Positions 1 to 8,620 of a stretch of DNA of 64,000 nt are shown one piece after another. A program made the position numbers and the translations under genes. The notes below the pieces were generated by a model. It ran no database searches. It was not told the origin of the DNA and worked only from the letters and a program-made list of their open reading frames with translations. Each line of letters starts with the position of its first letter. The stretch's first letter is position 1. Origin of the DNA: Paenibacillus xerothermodurans (lineage in GTDB: Bacteria > Bacillota > Bacilli > Paenibacillales > NBRC-103111); contig NZ_NHRJ02000001.1 in NCBI RefSeq assembly GCF_002220865.2, positions 434,001-498,000 of the forward strand, written 5' to 3'.

Positions 1-1678
1 CAATGTCCCGGAACCATTTCACCGGGTCGACCTCAGTAGGCTGCTGCGCTTCAACCGTTGGATAATCATGGAGATACATCATTTCATCGAATCGGAAGTC
101 CCACCAGCCATAGTTGTAAAACTTCATTTCGGAATCCGTGTCGGTCGCCTTGGTCTGTTCAAAATACCATTGATACAAGCCGTTGCCGGTTATGCCCGCG
201 AATTGCCGGATATTGAACCCCGTTTTCAAGCTGACCGGATCTCCCAATGAGGACTGATCGCCAAAGCTGGCGCGAATCGTGTCCGGGCTAAAGCAGTACA
301 ACGGAAAATCCCCGGTTTTTTGAAAAAACGGACGGCGGTAGAAATCGATATCGGTGTACTTTCTCAGCAGATTCAGCGCCTCGGTGACAAACGCCATGCC
401 GGTCGTCCAGTACATAGGGCCCTCCGCCCATCCCCCGTCCGCGCCGCCCCAAGGAGTGTACAAGCATGAGTAGTATTCGAGGGTGTAGTTCAACCAAGAG
501 TTCGCCTTATCCTCCTCGCCGAGCATCGCGATACAGCAGGGTACCAGCACGGAGGAGAGAGACCGGACCGCATGGCTGTCAAACGGCACATGGTGGATTT
601 TAGAGCGTTCCATCACATGGAAAGCAACCTGCTCGGTGCGCTGCAGCAGGCGCTCGCGTACCAGCTCCCTTTCTGTCTCAGTGAGCGCATGATACAACCA
701 ATCGTACCCCCACGCCAATGCTCCGGCGATCCGAAACGCAGCTTCATCGTTGTAATCGCGGCTGGTTGTCCCTTGGGGATCCCATGCCGTTACATGCATA
801 AGCCAAGTTTTCGCGTTCTCGATCAGTGCCCGATCTTCCAACACCACCCCGGCAATACTCAGATGGCGAATAGCATACAGCGCCTCTTGGCAATCCATAT
901 ACATTTGGCGCCAGAGCTTCGCGACGCGCTTGTTGTTCGGATAGGGCAGCGGCTCGGCGATGAGAGCTCTCTCCGTCCAAGGGATAACGGAGCGATCCAA
1001 GAAAGCGTCCCAGCCGACGGACGCGGGGTTGTCACGCACTTTACGGCGAAACTCAGGCAGTTCGCTCGCCTGCAGCCACAAACGCGGATGCGCCTTCGAG
1101 GCGTGAGCGTAGCGGGAGTCTCTGCCCGCCAAAGGCGTTTCCGGCAGCCCCGGCGGCACCGTAAAGCGCCGGGTGACGCTCCACTCAGTGCGACCGAGAC
1201 ATGTGGATGTGTCCGCCAACAGCGCATTGTCCGGTGCACTGGCGGATCCGGCGGCGGCGCCGGAAACCAGCGCACTATCCAGTTCACCTGCGGCGCCGGT
1301 TGCATCGCCGGTTGCCGACTTATGGTCGAGTCGGCCTGCAGACCCAACAGACACCGACTGATCGTCGAATTGGCCGACGGCGCCGGCTGTGTCACCGGAC
1401 GGCGGCCTACTATCGAGCAGCGCGTAACGCCAATAATATTCTCCGGGTGCCAGTGCACGTACGGGGGTGTACAAGTTGTACGGAACCGGCTGCACCGTTA
1501 CGGTGAGTTCCATATCAAAATCAGGTGACGTGGAGTACTGCAAAACATAGCTGTCACCGTCGAGCTGCGCTGGAATCCAAGTAAATCTGGGCGGATTTTC
1601 TATCAGCACAGTATGTTCGTCGGGCGCATATTGTACGGTTAATACGCCGCTTTGCGGTTGATACAACGGTTTGCTCAT
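1..1678 (-). CDS. Heparinase II/III-like lyase with DUF4962-type N-terminus, 3' end cut by window
   Basis: I translated the minus strand directly: the frame is open from an ATG at 1678 to base 1, about 559 codons without a stop, so the C-terminus lies outside the window. It starts MSKPLYQPQSG. Residues 1-180 look like a fibronectin-III/DUF4962 sugar-binding domain (EYYWRYALLD, then TEWSVTRRFTV). After it comes an alpha/alpha-barrel of the heparinase II/III type (HPRLWLQASELPEFR, YDWLYHALTE, GWAEGPMYWTTG). Such enzymes cleave uronic-acid polysaccharides by beta-elimination. The start codon overlaps the upstream lyase stop in an ATGA junction, preceded by GGAGGGAG, so translation is probably coupled. 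Residues 93-160 are an odd Ala/Gly/Ser/Asp-rich insertion. No secretion signal is visible, so action on imported oligosaccharides is likely (inference). Confidence 0.85.
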   Translation of the reverse strand, partial: MSKPLYQPQSGVLTVQYAPDEHTVLIENPPRFTWIPAQLDGDSYVLQYSTSPDFDMELTVTVQPVPYNLYTPVRALAPGEYYWRYALLDSRPPSGDTAGAVGQFDDQSVSVGSAGRLDHKSATGDATGAAGELDSALVSGAAAGSASAPDNALLADTSTCLGRTEWSVTRRFTVPPGLPETPLAGRDSRYAHASKAHPRLWLQASELPEFRRKVRDNPASVGWDAFLDRSVIPWTERALIAEPLPYPNNKRVAKLWRQMYMDCQEALYAIRHLSIAGVVLEDRALIENAKTWLMHVTAWDPQGTTSRDYNDEAAFRIAGALAWGYDWLYHALTETERELVRERLLQRTEQVAFHVMERSKIHHVPFDSHAVRSLSSVLVPCCIAMLGEEDKANSWLNYTLEYYSCLYTPWGGADGGWAEGPMYWTTGMAFVTEALNLLRKYTDIDFYRRPFFQKTGDFPLYCFSPDTIRASFGDQSSLGDPVSLKTGFNIRQFAGITGNGLYQWYFEQTKATDTDSEMKFYNYGWWDFRFDEMMYLHDYPTVEAQQPTEVDPVKWFRDI

Positions 1679-3816
1679 CGCTGCTCCCTCCATGTCACAC
1701 GCAGCCCTTCTGCAGGATCAAGCTGACATACCGCTTCCGTGTGTGACGTTCCAATAATTAACTTCGGTTTGGCTGCAGTTCCCTCTGAGACCCCCTGCCA
1801 GCTCACGCCCGCAGCTTCGCCGAGCTTGTAAATGTGAATGAACCGGCCGTTGCGGCCGTGCGTACGGTGAAGCACTGCCTGCAGAGCCTGGCTAGGGTCG
1901 TTCGATGTGCCAGGGGTCTGCACTTTGTACAAAGCATCCCCGGTAAAGATGAGTGCGGATTGATGGAGTACGCCTTCGACCGCGGTATCCAACATGTACC
2001 GGCACGTGAAGACCGCGGGAGCGCCAGCAGACGCCATCGCATGCTGAGAATCAGACGAGGGGCTGCTGGCGACTGCTGCAGCTATGCCGTGTTCCAACTC
2101 GTAACGCCCTAGCAGTTTCAACATGCTATATCCATCCTCTTTGAAGCCGAGCGAAGTATCACCACAGCCGTTGCACCGTGCATTCACAGCTTCAGGTGGG
2201 GTTAAACTGTGCATCCACCAATCTATAGTCTGCTCGTCCGAAAGCTGGACTTCAAACCAGTCGAGCATCCACTCGTCGGTCAGCAGCAGATGCCGCTCCA
2301 GCAGTCCCCCTTCGTATGCCTGGTCCGACTGCAGCCAGACATACGCGGTGTGGTCGGAAGCAGCAAACCGTCGGCAGCGTCCTTCATGTTCCGTCTGCGA
2401 TCGGCCGCCGACGCTCACGGTGTTGTGGCTGGCCGTATGAGCAAACCACTGTTTGCGCAGCGGTGATCCGTAAGGCACCATGCCCATATCGGGCATGATT
2501 GCACCGCCAGGGTGATACAAGCTGACGTGCAGCTTATCGTAATGGCCGTGCGAGCCTCCATGCGGTCCAAAATCTGCGAGGAAGGACAACCCGCTGCCTG
2601 CCGTTCTGCCGACAACAAAGCCCGAATCCGCCAGCAGCAGTGAGCTTCTCGCGGGCATTCGCTCATCCAGTCTATTGTCTCCCGTACCGTAGACAAGCGC
2701 CTCCAACGAGTTGCGCAGCCGCTGTCCTTGTTCCATCTGCCGGTGGGCTTCCCCAAGGATCGGCGCGTACTCGGCCTTGCCGTATTTGGTCAGACCAATC
2801 TCCATGATCTCGGCGATTTCTCTTGCAAACGGCAGCCGTTCCAGCGGGCCGTCGTGCAACGCCGGCAGTACACCTTGATCGTCGGCCAGCCCGACGAGTA
2901 CATCGAACATCCCCTCAAGCGATTGGCCCTGTTCGCCTGCAGCGTGATATAAGTCGATACCGAAGCGTTCGGCCATCTCTGCCGAAATCAAATACGCTCT
3001 GAGGACGAACACATGATAATACGTACTGCCCTCGTACTCCAACTGATCAGGGTGTACGCCGATCGACAGATGGTGCCGCCAGCCTCCTTCGTCCTCAATC
3101 AGTTCGACAAGCCGGTCTTTCTGACCTCTCACGGCATAAACACAGCAAAGGGCAGCATTCAACCAAGCCGTATAATTACTGGTGGGGTTGTTTCTTTCAT
3201 GTATCAATATGTGGCGGTACTGCGTCATGCTGGCTTCCAGCATCACCAGGAACGTGTCGATGGCCTGCTGCTCACCGTGATTGACGCTTACGCCCTCGTC
3301 CTGCAGCAGCACGTAGGCGCGCAGCAGAGTAGTGGCCCATATAGCCTCCGTCAGCGCCTGATGGAAGGCCCGGCCCTTGAGCATCCAAGGCTGCGCGTCC
3401 GGATGCACGGGATATTGCGGGAACTGCGCCGCATAGCTTACGAGGATCTGCTTCGCAAGATCCGCGTACGCCGGCTCCTTTGTTCCCGCATAAATTGCTG
3501 CCGCCTGGAGCGCATACCGTGCCATGGACTGGTGCTTAAACACCAGCCAGGCGCCACGGTATGCGTCTCCCTCGATGCGGCAGCCGTGCGGGCATGCGAA
3601 CGCGTGTGCATCGCGTTCGGCAGGGTCGAACAAGAGCTCCGCATGGTGCGTGGGGCATACATATTGATGCCACCAGCCGCCCGGCTCTTGCGGGATAATC
3701 AAGCTGCCGCCGGCATGCAGCTCATCGAGCTCCTGCTTCAACGACTGCAGCGCAGCGGCCGCCCAGGCAGTCGATGTAAGCTTCTCCGCGATAGTCATCG
3801 GCTTCATCGCATTCAT
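1675..3816 (-). CDS. Heparinase II/III family lyase
   Basis: A 713-residue protein beginning MNAMKPMTIAEKL, of usual length for bacterial heparinase II/III-like and oligo-alginate lyases. The N-terminal half is an alpha-helical toroid containing a conserved Asn-rich segment (NNPTSNYTAWLNAA). The C-terminal half has the beta-sheet heparinase II/III signature PHGGSHGHYDKLHVSLY, followed by FAHTASHNTVSVGGRSQTE, where His and Asn residues probably serve catalysis or substrate binding. No signal peptide is seen, which suggests cytoplasmic depolymerisation of imported oligosaccharides. The start overlaps the SDR stop by ATGA, and its own stop overlaps the next lyase start the same way, so three genes are translationally linked. 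The exact substrate (alginate-, heparin- or other uronate-like) cannot be read from sequence. Confidence 0.88.
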   Translation of the reverse strand: MNAMKPMTIAEKLTSTAWAAAALQSLKQELDELHAGGSLIIPQEPGGWWHQYVCPTHHAELLFDPAERDAHAFACPHGCRIEGDAYRGAWLVFKHQSMARYALQAAAIYAGTKEPAYADLAKQILVSYAAQFPQYPVHPDAQPWMLKGRAFHQALTEAIWATTLLRAYVLLQDEGVSVNHGEQQAIDTFLVMLEASMTQYRHILIHERNNPTSNYTAWLNAALCCVYAVRGQKDRLVELIEDEGGWRHHLSIGVHPDQLEYEGSTYYHVFVLRAYLISAEMAERFGIDLYHAAGEQGQSLEGMFDVLVGLADDQGVLPALHDGPLERLPFAREIAEIMEIGLTKYGKAEYAPILGEAHRQMEQGQRLRNSLEALVYGTGDNRLDERMPARSSLLLADSGFVVGRTAGSGLSFLADFGPHGGSHGHYDKLHVSLYHPGGAIMPDMGMVPYGSPLRKQWFAHTASHNTVSVGGRSQTEHEGRCRRFAASDHTAYVWLQSDQAYEGGLLERHLLLTDEWMLDWFEVQLSDEQTIDWWMHSLTPPEAVNARCNGCGDTSLGFKEDGYSMLKLLGRYELEHGIAAAVASSPSSDSQHAMASAGAPAVFTCRYMLDTAVEGVLHQSALIFTGDALYKVQTPGTSNDPSQALQAVLHRTHGRNGRFIHIYKLGEAAGVSWQGVSEGTAAKPKLIIGTSHTEAVCQLDPAEGLRVTWREQR

Positions 3817-4580
3817 CGCATGAACATCCCGCCGTTAATTTCTATCGTCTCACCGGTCAAGTAAGAAGCGAGATCGGAAACAAGGTACAACACGGCGCCG
3901 GCTACGTCTCCCGGTGTGCCTTCCCGCTTCAGCGGGATACCACCCACCGCGGCCTTGCGCGCATCATCCGTCGTGAAAGTGGCATGAAAGGCTGTTTGCC
4001 CGATGAAGCCTGGTGACACAAGATTAACGGTGATGCCGTCACCGGCCACTTCTTTGGCCAATCCTTTGGAATAACTGCTAACCGCAGCCTTGCTTGCCGC
4101 GTAAATGCTGGCACCGGGACCTCCACCATTATGCGCGGCCACCGAAGACATGTTCACTATACGGCCGGCGCCCTTGGCTTTCATGCCCGGCAATACCCGC
4201 TTGCATACGAACACCGTGCTTTTAAAGTTGACATCCATAACTTGCTCATAGAGTTCTTCAGTCATTTCCACATTCGGGCAGCGCTTGATCATATGCCCGG
4301 CGTTATTCACAAGTATATCGATGGTGCCGCCAAATGTACTCTCTACTCCTCCGACCAGCCGGTCAATCTGCGCCACGTCCGTTACGTCAGCCTGAAACAG
4401 CTCGGCATGGCCTCCGGCGGCCCGGATCGAGGCGACCGTTTCTTCCCCTTGCCATTTATTATTCATGTAGCTCACAGCGACCTTAGCACCGTTGGCAGCC
4501 AACAGCATAGCGATGGCCCGTCCAATCCCCGTGTTCGAGCCGGTGACTAGAGCGATTTTTCCTTGCAGTTGCGTATTCAT
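3813..4580 (-). CDS. SDR family NAD(P)-dependent oxidoreductase
   Basis: A 255-residue classical short-chain dehydrogenase/reductase. Residues 9-20 carry the Rossmann motif (TGSNTGIGRA), NNAG follows near residue 90, and the catalytic Ser and YxxxK are present (MSSVAAHNGG, then YAASKAA). The C-terminus ends EINGGMFMR, typical of FabG-like enzymes. In a lyase locus it may reduce the unsaturated-uronate product (4-deoxy-5-keto-uronate) in the manner of KduD or DEH reductases, but a generic 3-oxoacyl reductase cannot be excluded by sequence alone. It lies upstream of and overlaps the first lyase gene by 4 bp, and is separated from the binding-protein gene by 311 bases. Confidence 0.9.
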   Translation of the reverse strand: MNTQLQGKIALVTGSNTGIGRAIAMLLAANGAKVAVSYMNNKWQGEETVASIRAAGGHAELFQADVTDVAQIDRLVGGVESTFGGTIDILVNNAGHMIKRCPNVEMTEELYEQVMDVNFKSTVFVCKRVLPGMKAKGAGRIVNMSSVAAHNGGGPGASIYAASKAAVSSYSKGLAKEVAGDGITVNLVSPGFIGQTAFHATFTTDDARKAAVGGIPLKREGTPGDVAGAVLYLVSDLASYLTGETIEINGGMFMR

Positions 4581-4891
4581 ACCATATTCCTCCTAATTGT
4601 GTAAGTCAGGTGCTGCACGGATATGTTGCTTTCCACGGTCTTTCCGTATCTGGTATGATTGCGAGTGGCCTCCATAGCTCGTCATCGACATCGGTTCAGC
4701 CAACCTACGCACGCGCGTCACACGCTCCCAAGCGTGACACTGGCGCACGTACCTAATTTTTCGATATTCGATATGCTGTGTATGCGTTAAGTCTACGTTC
4801 TGACCAGGGATTTCCGGTATAATCACACCCACTCCCCACGATCGCTCGCAGGGAGGTGGTGTCAGGTGTCGGTGTCAGCAGCGCCTGCGGA
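4581..4891. other. Gene-free spacer between SDR and binding-protein genes
   Basis: 311 bases without a convincing gene. It contains an inverted repeat at 4717-4738 (GTCACACGCT, CCCA, AGCGTGAC) that could fold on the minus strand as a processing or partial termination structure between the binding-protein and enzyme parts of the locus. There is no strong T-run after it. No clear promoter was found. Confidence 0.4.
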
Positions 4892-6451
4892 CTACTTCCA
4901 TTTTTGTGCGTCCGGACCTCTGAGCTTAATGCCGTCTTTCTTCTGGAACCGCTCATTTGCTTCTTTCAGCACTTCATTGCCGCCCTTGGCTTCCCACTCT
5001 TCTATGACTTTAGGCCAATCGGAAATGGGTTCCTTACCGTAGACCATTTTCACCATGTGAGTTATCAAAATAGGCGGAGGAGTGTCTGACAGCGGCGATA
5101 CGTCCGGATTTCTCTGCATTGACTCCAACCTCGGGTCGAACTCGATGCCACCGCGGCCTTCTTTGGAAAGTACAGTATCGAACACCTTCAACAAATTTTG
5201 CCCGTCCGGCGTGGCGCTGAGGATTTGCTTGCGGTACGCATCGTCCTTCACCATGTGCAGGAATCCGCTCAAATACCGCTGCTCGGCTACTTCTTTTTCA
5301 GTTTTCGGCTCGATCGGCAGCGTCAGGTCGAACCATTTGTCCGCTTCTTCGCTCACCTGCCATTCAAAGAACTTCAGAATACCAGCCACCTTTTCCGGCG
5401 GGAGTTTGGCATTTATGAAGTAAGCACGCCCTGCGGAGGAGTAGAGATAGCCGCCACCTTTGCCATCAGGACCAGTCGGGGATGGAATAATCTTGATTTT
5501 TGCATCGGGCACGTTCTGCTTCAACTGGGTCTCCCATTGAATTAATTCCTGTGCATTCATTTCCCACATGCCGGCTTTACCTGAAAGAATAATGTTTTTG
5601 AAATTCGTTGGGTTCATTGTCGCAAATTCTTTGTTGATCAAGCCCTCGTCAAACATGGTCTTGTATGTCTGCAACGCTTTTTGCATATTTTCAGTGTCAA
5701 AGAACTTCGGCTGCACCTGGCCATCGACGAGCTCGAACTGGCTCAGATACGGATACACGTCATAAGCCCCGAAGAAAATATCCGCATATTTGAAATCCTG
5801 ACGGCCCATGAACGGATGCTCCAAGCCGATCTTTTTGAAGGCACGCAGCATTTCCAGATATTCCTCCACGGTTTTCGGATCCTGTGTGATACCGGCTTTT
5901 TTCATCAAGTCTTCGCGTACCCAAGTCGCCCTCCGCGATGGATTGGAAATAAACTCCGGAATGGCATAAATCTTACCGTTCTGCGATACTTCGTCCCACG
6001 ATTCCTGAGGGATCACCTTGAGCAAATTCGGTGCATGTTGTTTGATCAAATCATTGAGTTCCAAGAACACCCCGGCTTGCACCGAACCGGCCAGTTCTTT
6101 TCCGTTGGTGCCGGCACCGGCCTGAACTACGTCAGCTATGTCACCTGTTGCGAACATCTGGATCATTTTCTGTTCATAATCTTTATGCGGCACAAGTTTG
6201 ATGTCCAGGTCGGTGTTGGTCTTTTGTTCGAGCTCTTTGACCCATTTGTCGTCGTTGATGTTTGCATGCTTTTCCACATAGTCGAAGTTGAGCGTGCGCA
6301 GTGAAATACTGAACTTCGTCGGCCCCTGCTGGCCTGCTGCCCCGCCGTCCGCAGACCCGTCTGCGGCGGTGCCGCCATCGCCCCCAGAGCTGCAGCCTGC
6401 GGCACTTAACGCGAGCGAGCCTGCGAGTGACCAAATCATCCATTTTTTCAT
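4892..6451 (-). CDS. Extracellular solute-binding lipoprotein of a sugar ABC importer
   Basis: A family 1 (LplA/YtcQ-type) substrate-binding protein. The ATG at 6451 is preferred because AGGGG lies 6 bases upstream, giving 519 residues; the in-frame ATG at 6475 has no comparable site. The N-terminus is a lipoprotein signal with lipobox LSAAGC, followed by a Ser/Gly/Ala-rich linker. The body shows the usual binding-protein landmarks (NGKIYAIPEF near residue 150; YLEMLRAFKKIGL). Together with the two upstream permeases it forms an oligosaccharide importer; no ATPase is encoded locally, as is usual for this class, which shares an MsmX-like ATPase. A cre-like site sits upstream at 6502-6515. Confidence 0.93.
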   Translation of the reverse strand: MKKWMIWSLAGSLALSAAGCSSGGDGGTAADGSADGGAAGQQGPTKFSISLRTLNFDYVEKHANINDDKWVKELEQKTNTDLDIKLVPHKDYEQKMIQMFATGDIADVVQAGAGTNGKELAGSVQAGVFLELNDLIKQHAPNLLKVIPQESWDEVSQNGKIYAIPEFISNPSRRATWVREDLMKKAGITQDPKTVEEYLEMLRAFKKIGLEHPFMGRQDFKYADIFFGAYDVYPYLSQFELVDGQVQPKFFDTENMQKALQTYKTMFDEGLINKEFATMNPTNFKNIILSGKAGMWEMNAQELIQWETQLKQNVPDAKIKIIPSPTGPDGKGGGYLYSSAGRAYFINAKLPPEKVAGILKFFEWQVSEEADKWFDLTLPIEPKTEKEVAEQRYLSGFLHMVKDDAYRKQILSATPDGQNLLKVFDTVLSKEGRGGIEFDPRLESMQRNPDVSPLSDTPPPILITHMVKMVYGKEPISDWPKVIEEWEAKGGNEVLKEANERFQKKDGIKLRGPDAQKWK

Positions 6452-6501
6452 AGTACCCCTCATTCCTTGATTCATTTTGTATGATAAGACGAAAGCACCT
6501 G

Positions 6502-6515
6502 TTAAAGCGCTTTCA
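6502..6515. promoter_or_regulatory. cre-like (CcpA) site upstream of binding-protein gene
   Basis: TTAAAGCGCTTTCA matches the Bacillus cre consensus TGWAANCGNTNWCA at 13 of 14 positions and is nearly palindromic. It lies between the second permease gene and the binding-protein start, where it could act as an internal operator or roadblock. Confidence 0.55.
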
Positions 6516-6606
6516 GTTTCTCACCAAATTGTAGATTCGCCGGTGGTCCGCAGCCAATGGGATAATTTTGTGTCCGCCTATAGTTTTTTTAGAAACGGAG
6601 CACCTG

Positions 6607-7494
6607 TTATGCCTTCACCGAGCCGATCATCATGCCTTTCACGAAATACTTCTGCAGAAATGGATAAACCAGCAGTATGGGTATAGTCGCGACGAACACG
6701 GTAGCCATCTTGATTCCTTCCGGCGACATGCTCAGCGTTTCCGAGAATAGCGCGGCATTCGGGTCCATGTTGGTCGTGTCGGTATCAATCATCTGCCGCA
6801 GCTTGATCTGCAGCGGATACAAGCTGCGCTCGTTCAGATAATACAAAGCGTTCGTGTAAGAATTCCAATGGTATACCGCATAATAAATACCCATGGTCGC
6901 CATGGCGGGTTTCGACAGCGGCACAACAATCCGCCAAAGAATACCCATTTCCCCGCATCCATCAATGCGTGAGGAGTCGATCAGCTCACTCGGGATGTTC
7001 ATAAAAAACGATCGCATAATGAAGAAATTGAAGGCGGCAATCGCGTTGGGAATCATAACTGCCCACAGCGTGTTCATCATGCCAAGCGATTTGATCAAGA
7101 TGAACACTGGAATCAGGGGTGCACTAAAGATCATGGTGAACAGCACCATCAAAATAATGTACTTGCGGCCGACATACTCAGGCCGGGACAGCGGATACGC
7201 TAACGATGATGTCATCACGAGGTTGATGGCCGTGCCGCATACCGTAATGATCACGCTAATCAAGAATGCGCGCCAAATCGTCGGATCTTGAAACACATAC
7301 TGATAATTGATCCAGGTAAATTCCACGGGCCACAAGGACACCCAGCCGTTGGTGATTGCTTTGGCACTGCTTAAGGACTGGGCGAAAATGTTCAGGTACG
7401 GCAGGAACATCGCGAGCGCCAATGCCGACAGCACGATGACATTAAAAACATTGAATACCCGCATGCCGGATGTGATTCTATGATTCATGTTCAT
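6607..7494 (-). CDS. Carbohydrate ABC transporter permease (LplC/YtcP type)
   Basis: A 295-residue integral membrane protein with about six predicted transmembrane segments and a binding-protein-dependent permease EAA-like loop (IDSSRIDGCGEMGILWRIVVPLSKPAMA near residues 190-215), which docks the ATPase. It is of the MalG/LplC group and ends KYFVKGMMIGSVKA, typical for this subfamily. It follows the first permease by 7 bases and precedes the binding-protein gene, so the order is LplB-, LplC-, then LplA-like. It probably forms a heterodimer with its neighbour for import of an oligosaccharide. Confidence 0.93.
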   Translation of the reverse strand: MNMNHRITSGMRVFNVFNVIVLSALALAMFLPYLNIFAQSLSSAKAITNGWVSLWPVEFTWINYQYVFQDPTIWRAFLISVIITVCGTAINLVMTSSLAYPLSRPEYVGRKYIILMVLFTMIFSAPLIPVFILIKSLGMMNTLWAVMIPNAIAAFNFFIMRSFFMNIPSELIDSSRIDGCGEMGILWRIVVPLSKPAMATMGIYYAVYHWNSYTNALYYLNERSLYPLQIKLRQMIDTDTTNMDPNAALFSETLSMSPEGIKMATVFVATIPILLVYPFLQKYFVKGMMIGSVKA

Positions 7495-7501
7495 CCCTCC
7501 C

Positions 7502-8467
7502 CTAGAATAAGCTTTCGCCCGTTGCTTTTTTGCTCAGTTTATTGGCAACGAACAGCATCGTCAGACCTACCAGAGATTTGAACAGCCCGACAGCCGTAGT
7601 GTAGCTGTATTCCTGCTGCAAGAGCCCTGCGCGGTAAATATACGTGTCGAGAATTTCACCGTTCTCATAGGTAAGCGGGTTAAGAAACACCCATACTCGC
7701 TCAAAGCCGTAATCGAGAAATTCGCCAATTTTCAGCAGGAATAGGATCGTGATCGTCGGCAGGATTGTTGGAATAGTGACTGCAAGTGTTTGCTGCCAAC
7801 GGTTTGCGCCGTCGATTTCGGCGGCTTCATACAAGTCCGGGTTGACTCCGGCCAAGGCGGCGAGATAGATGATTGTGCCCCACCCGACCTCCTTCCAGAT
7901 GCCCGATGTGACAAACACCGAGCGAATCATGGAGTTTTCCGCGAGGAAATAAATGGGCTCGAAGCCGAGCCATTTGATGAACTGATTCACTACCCCAGTG
8001 GACGGAGATAAGATACCTACCGCGATACCGCCGATGATCACCCATGACAAAAAGTGGGGCATATAAATGACCGTCTGTACAATGCGCTTTAAAGCGATCA
8101 GCCTCAGCTCGTTCAGCATCAGTGCGATAATAATAGGTGCCGGAAACGCGAGCAGGATGTCCAGACCGCCGAGAATGAAGGTGTTTTTCAAAATTCGGAG
8201 GAAGTCCGCGTGCTGAAACATCCGCTCAAAGTGCTTCAACCCAACCCATGGACTGCCGAACACCCCTTTGAAAATGTTGTAATCCTTGAACGCGATGAAT
8301 GAGGCTCCGAGAGGGATGTACTTAAAAACCAGATAGTAGACAATCCCCGGTATGGTAAGCAAATAGAGCACCTTATATTTCCACATATAGTGCCACAGGC
8401 TGGTCCTGCTGCTGCGGTAGCTAATGGTATCCGCCGCTTGAAGTTTAGCCCTCGCCATAGCCGTCAC
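7502..8467 (-). CDS. Sugar ABC transporter permease (LplB/YteP type)
   Basis: A 321-residue membrane protein with six likely transmembrane helices and an EAA loop (DLYEAAEIDGANRWQQTLAVTIPTI near residues 210-235). The opening WKYKVLYLLTIPGIVYYLVFKYIPL is characteristic of LplB/YteP permeases. The start is uncertain: GTG at 8467 or ATG at 8458 are both possible, and neither has a perfect Shine-Dalgarno, whereas a short ORF with a strong site (8445-8504) overlaps this region. A cre-like site lies just upstream, and the kinase/regulator pair is encoded immediately before it in the same direction. Confidence 0.92.
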   Translation of the reverse strand: MTAMARAKLQAADTISYRSSRTSLWHYMWKYKVLYLLTIPGIVYYLVFKYIPLGASFIAFKDYNIFKGVFGSPWVGLKHFERMFQHADFLRILKNTFILGGLDILLAFPAPIIIALMLNELRLIALKRIVQTVIYMPHFLSWVIIGGIAVGILSPSTGVVNQFIKWLGFEPIYFLAENSMIRSVFVTSGIWKEVGWGTIIYLAALAGVNPDLYEAAEIDGANRWQQTLAVTIPTILPTITILFLLKIGEFLDYGFERVWVFLNPLTYENGEILDTYIYRAGLLQQEYSYTTAVGLFKSLVGLTMLFVANKLSKKATGESLF

Positions 8468-8504
8468 CTAGTTCCCGCTTGGTTTGCATGATCATCTGCC
8501 ACAT
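8445..8504 (-). CDS. Possible 19-residue leader peptide overlapping the permease start
   Basis: An ATG at 8504 sits 8 bases after AGGGGG, a better ribosome site than either permease start. It opens a 19-codon frame (MWQMIMQTKRELGDGYGEG) whose stop at 8445-8447 falls within the first codons of the permease gene in a different frame. This arrangement would suit translational coupling: a ribosome ending on the short ORF would be placed near the permease start. Alternatively the site is used for a permease start in a way not visible, or an indel lies here. Function is inferred only from layout. Confidence 0.35.
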   Translation of the reverse strand: MWQMIMQTKRELGDGYGEG

Positions 8505-8526
8505 TCAGAATTCCCCCTCTGTTGTG

Positions 8527-8540
8527 AGAAAGCGTTTACT
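8527..8540. promoter_or_regulatory. cre-like site upstream of the transporter genes
   Basis: On the minus strand AGTAAACGCTTTCT matches 12 of 14 positions of the Bacillus cre consensus. It lies about 70 bases upstream of the first permease gene, in the 150-base gap after the histidine kinase gene, consistent with catabolite repression of the locus. Confidence 0.45.
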
Positions 8541-8620
8541 TTTGCCTTCTTCAATATAGCGGGAACCTGCTAGGCCTAACAATGGGATGTTTTTTGACGT
8601 ACTTGTGTTTTCTTTAGGTG

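Noticed and set aside
572-1528. 318-codon plus-strand frame
   Set aside because: It is the complementary shadow of the truncated lyase; the minus-strand translation has clear lyase motifs and a coupled start.
3013-3864. 283-codon plus-strand frame
   Set aside because: Antisense to the heparinase II/III gene, no ribosome site and no recognisable domain.
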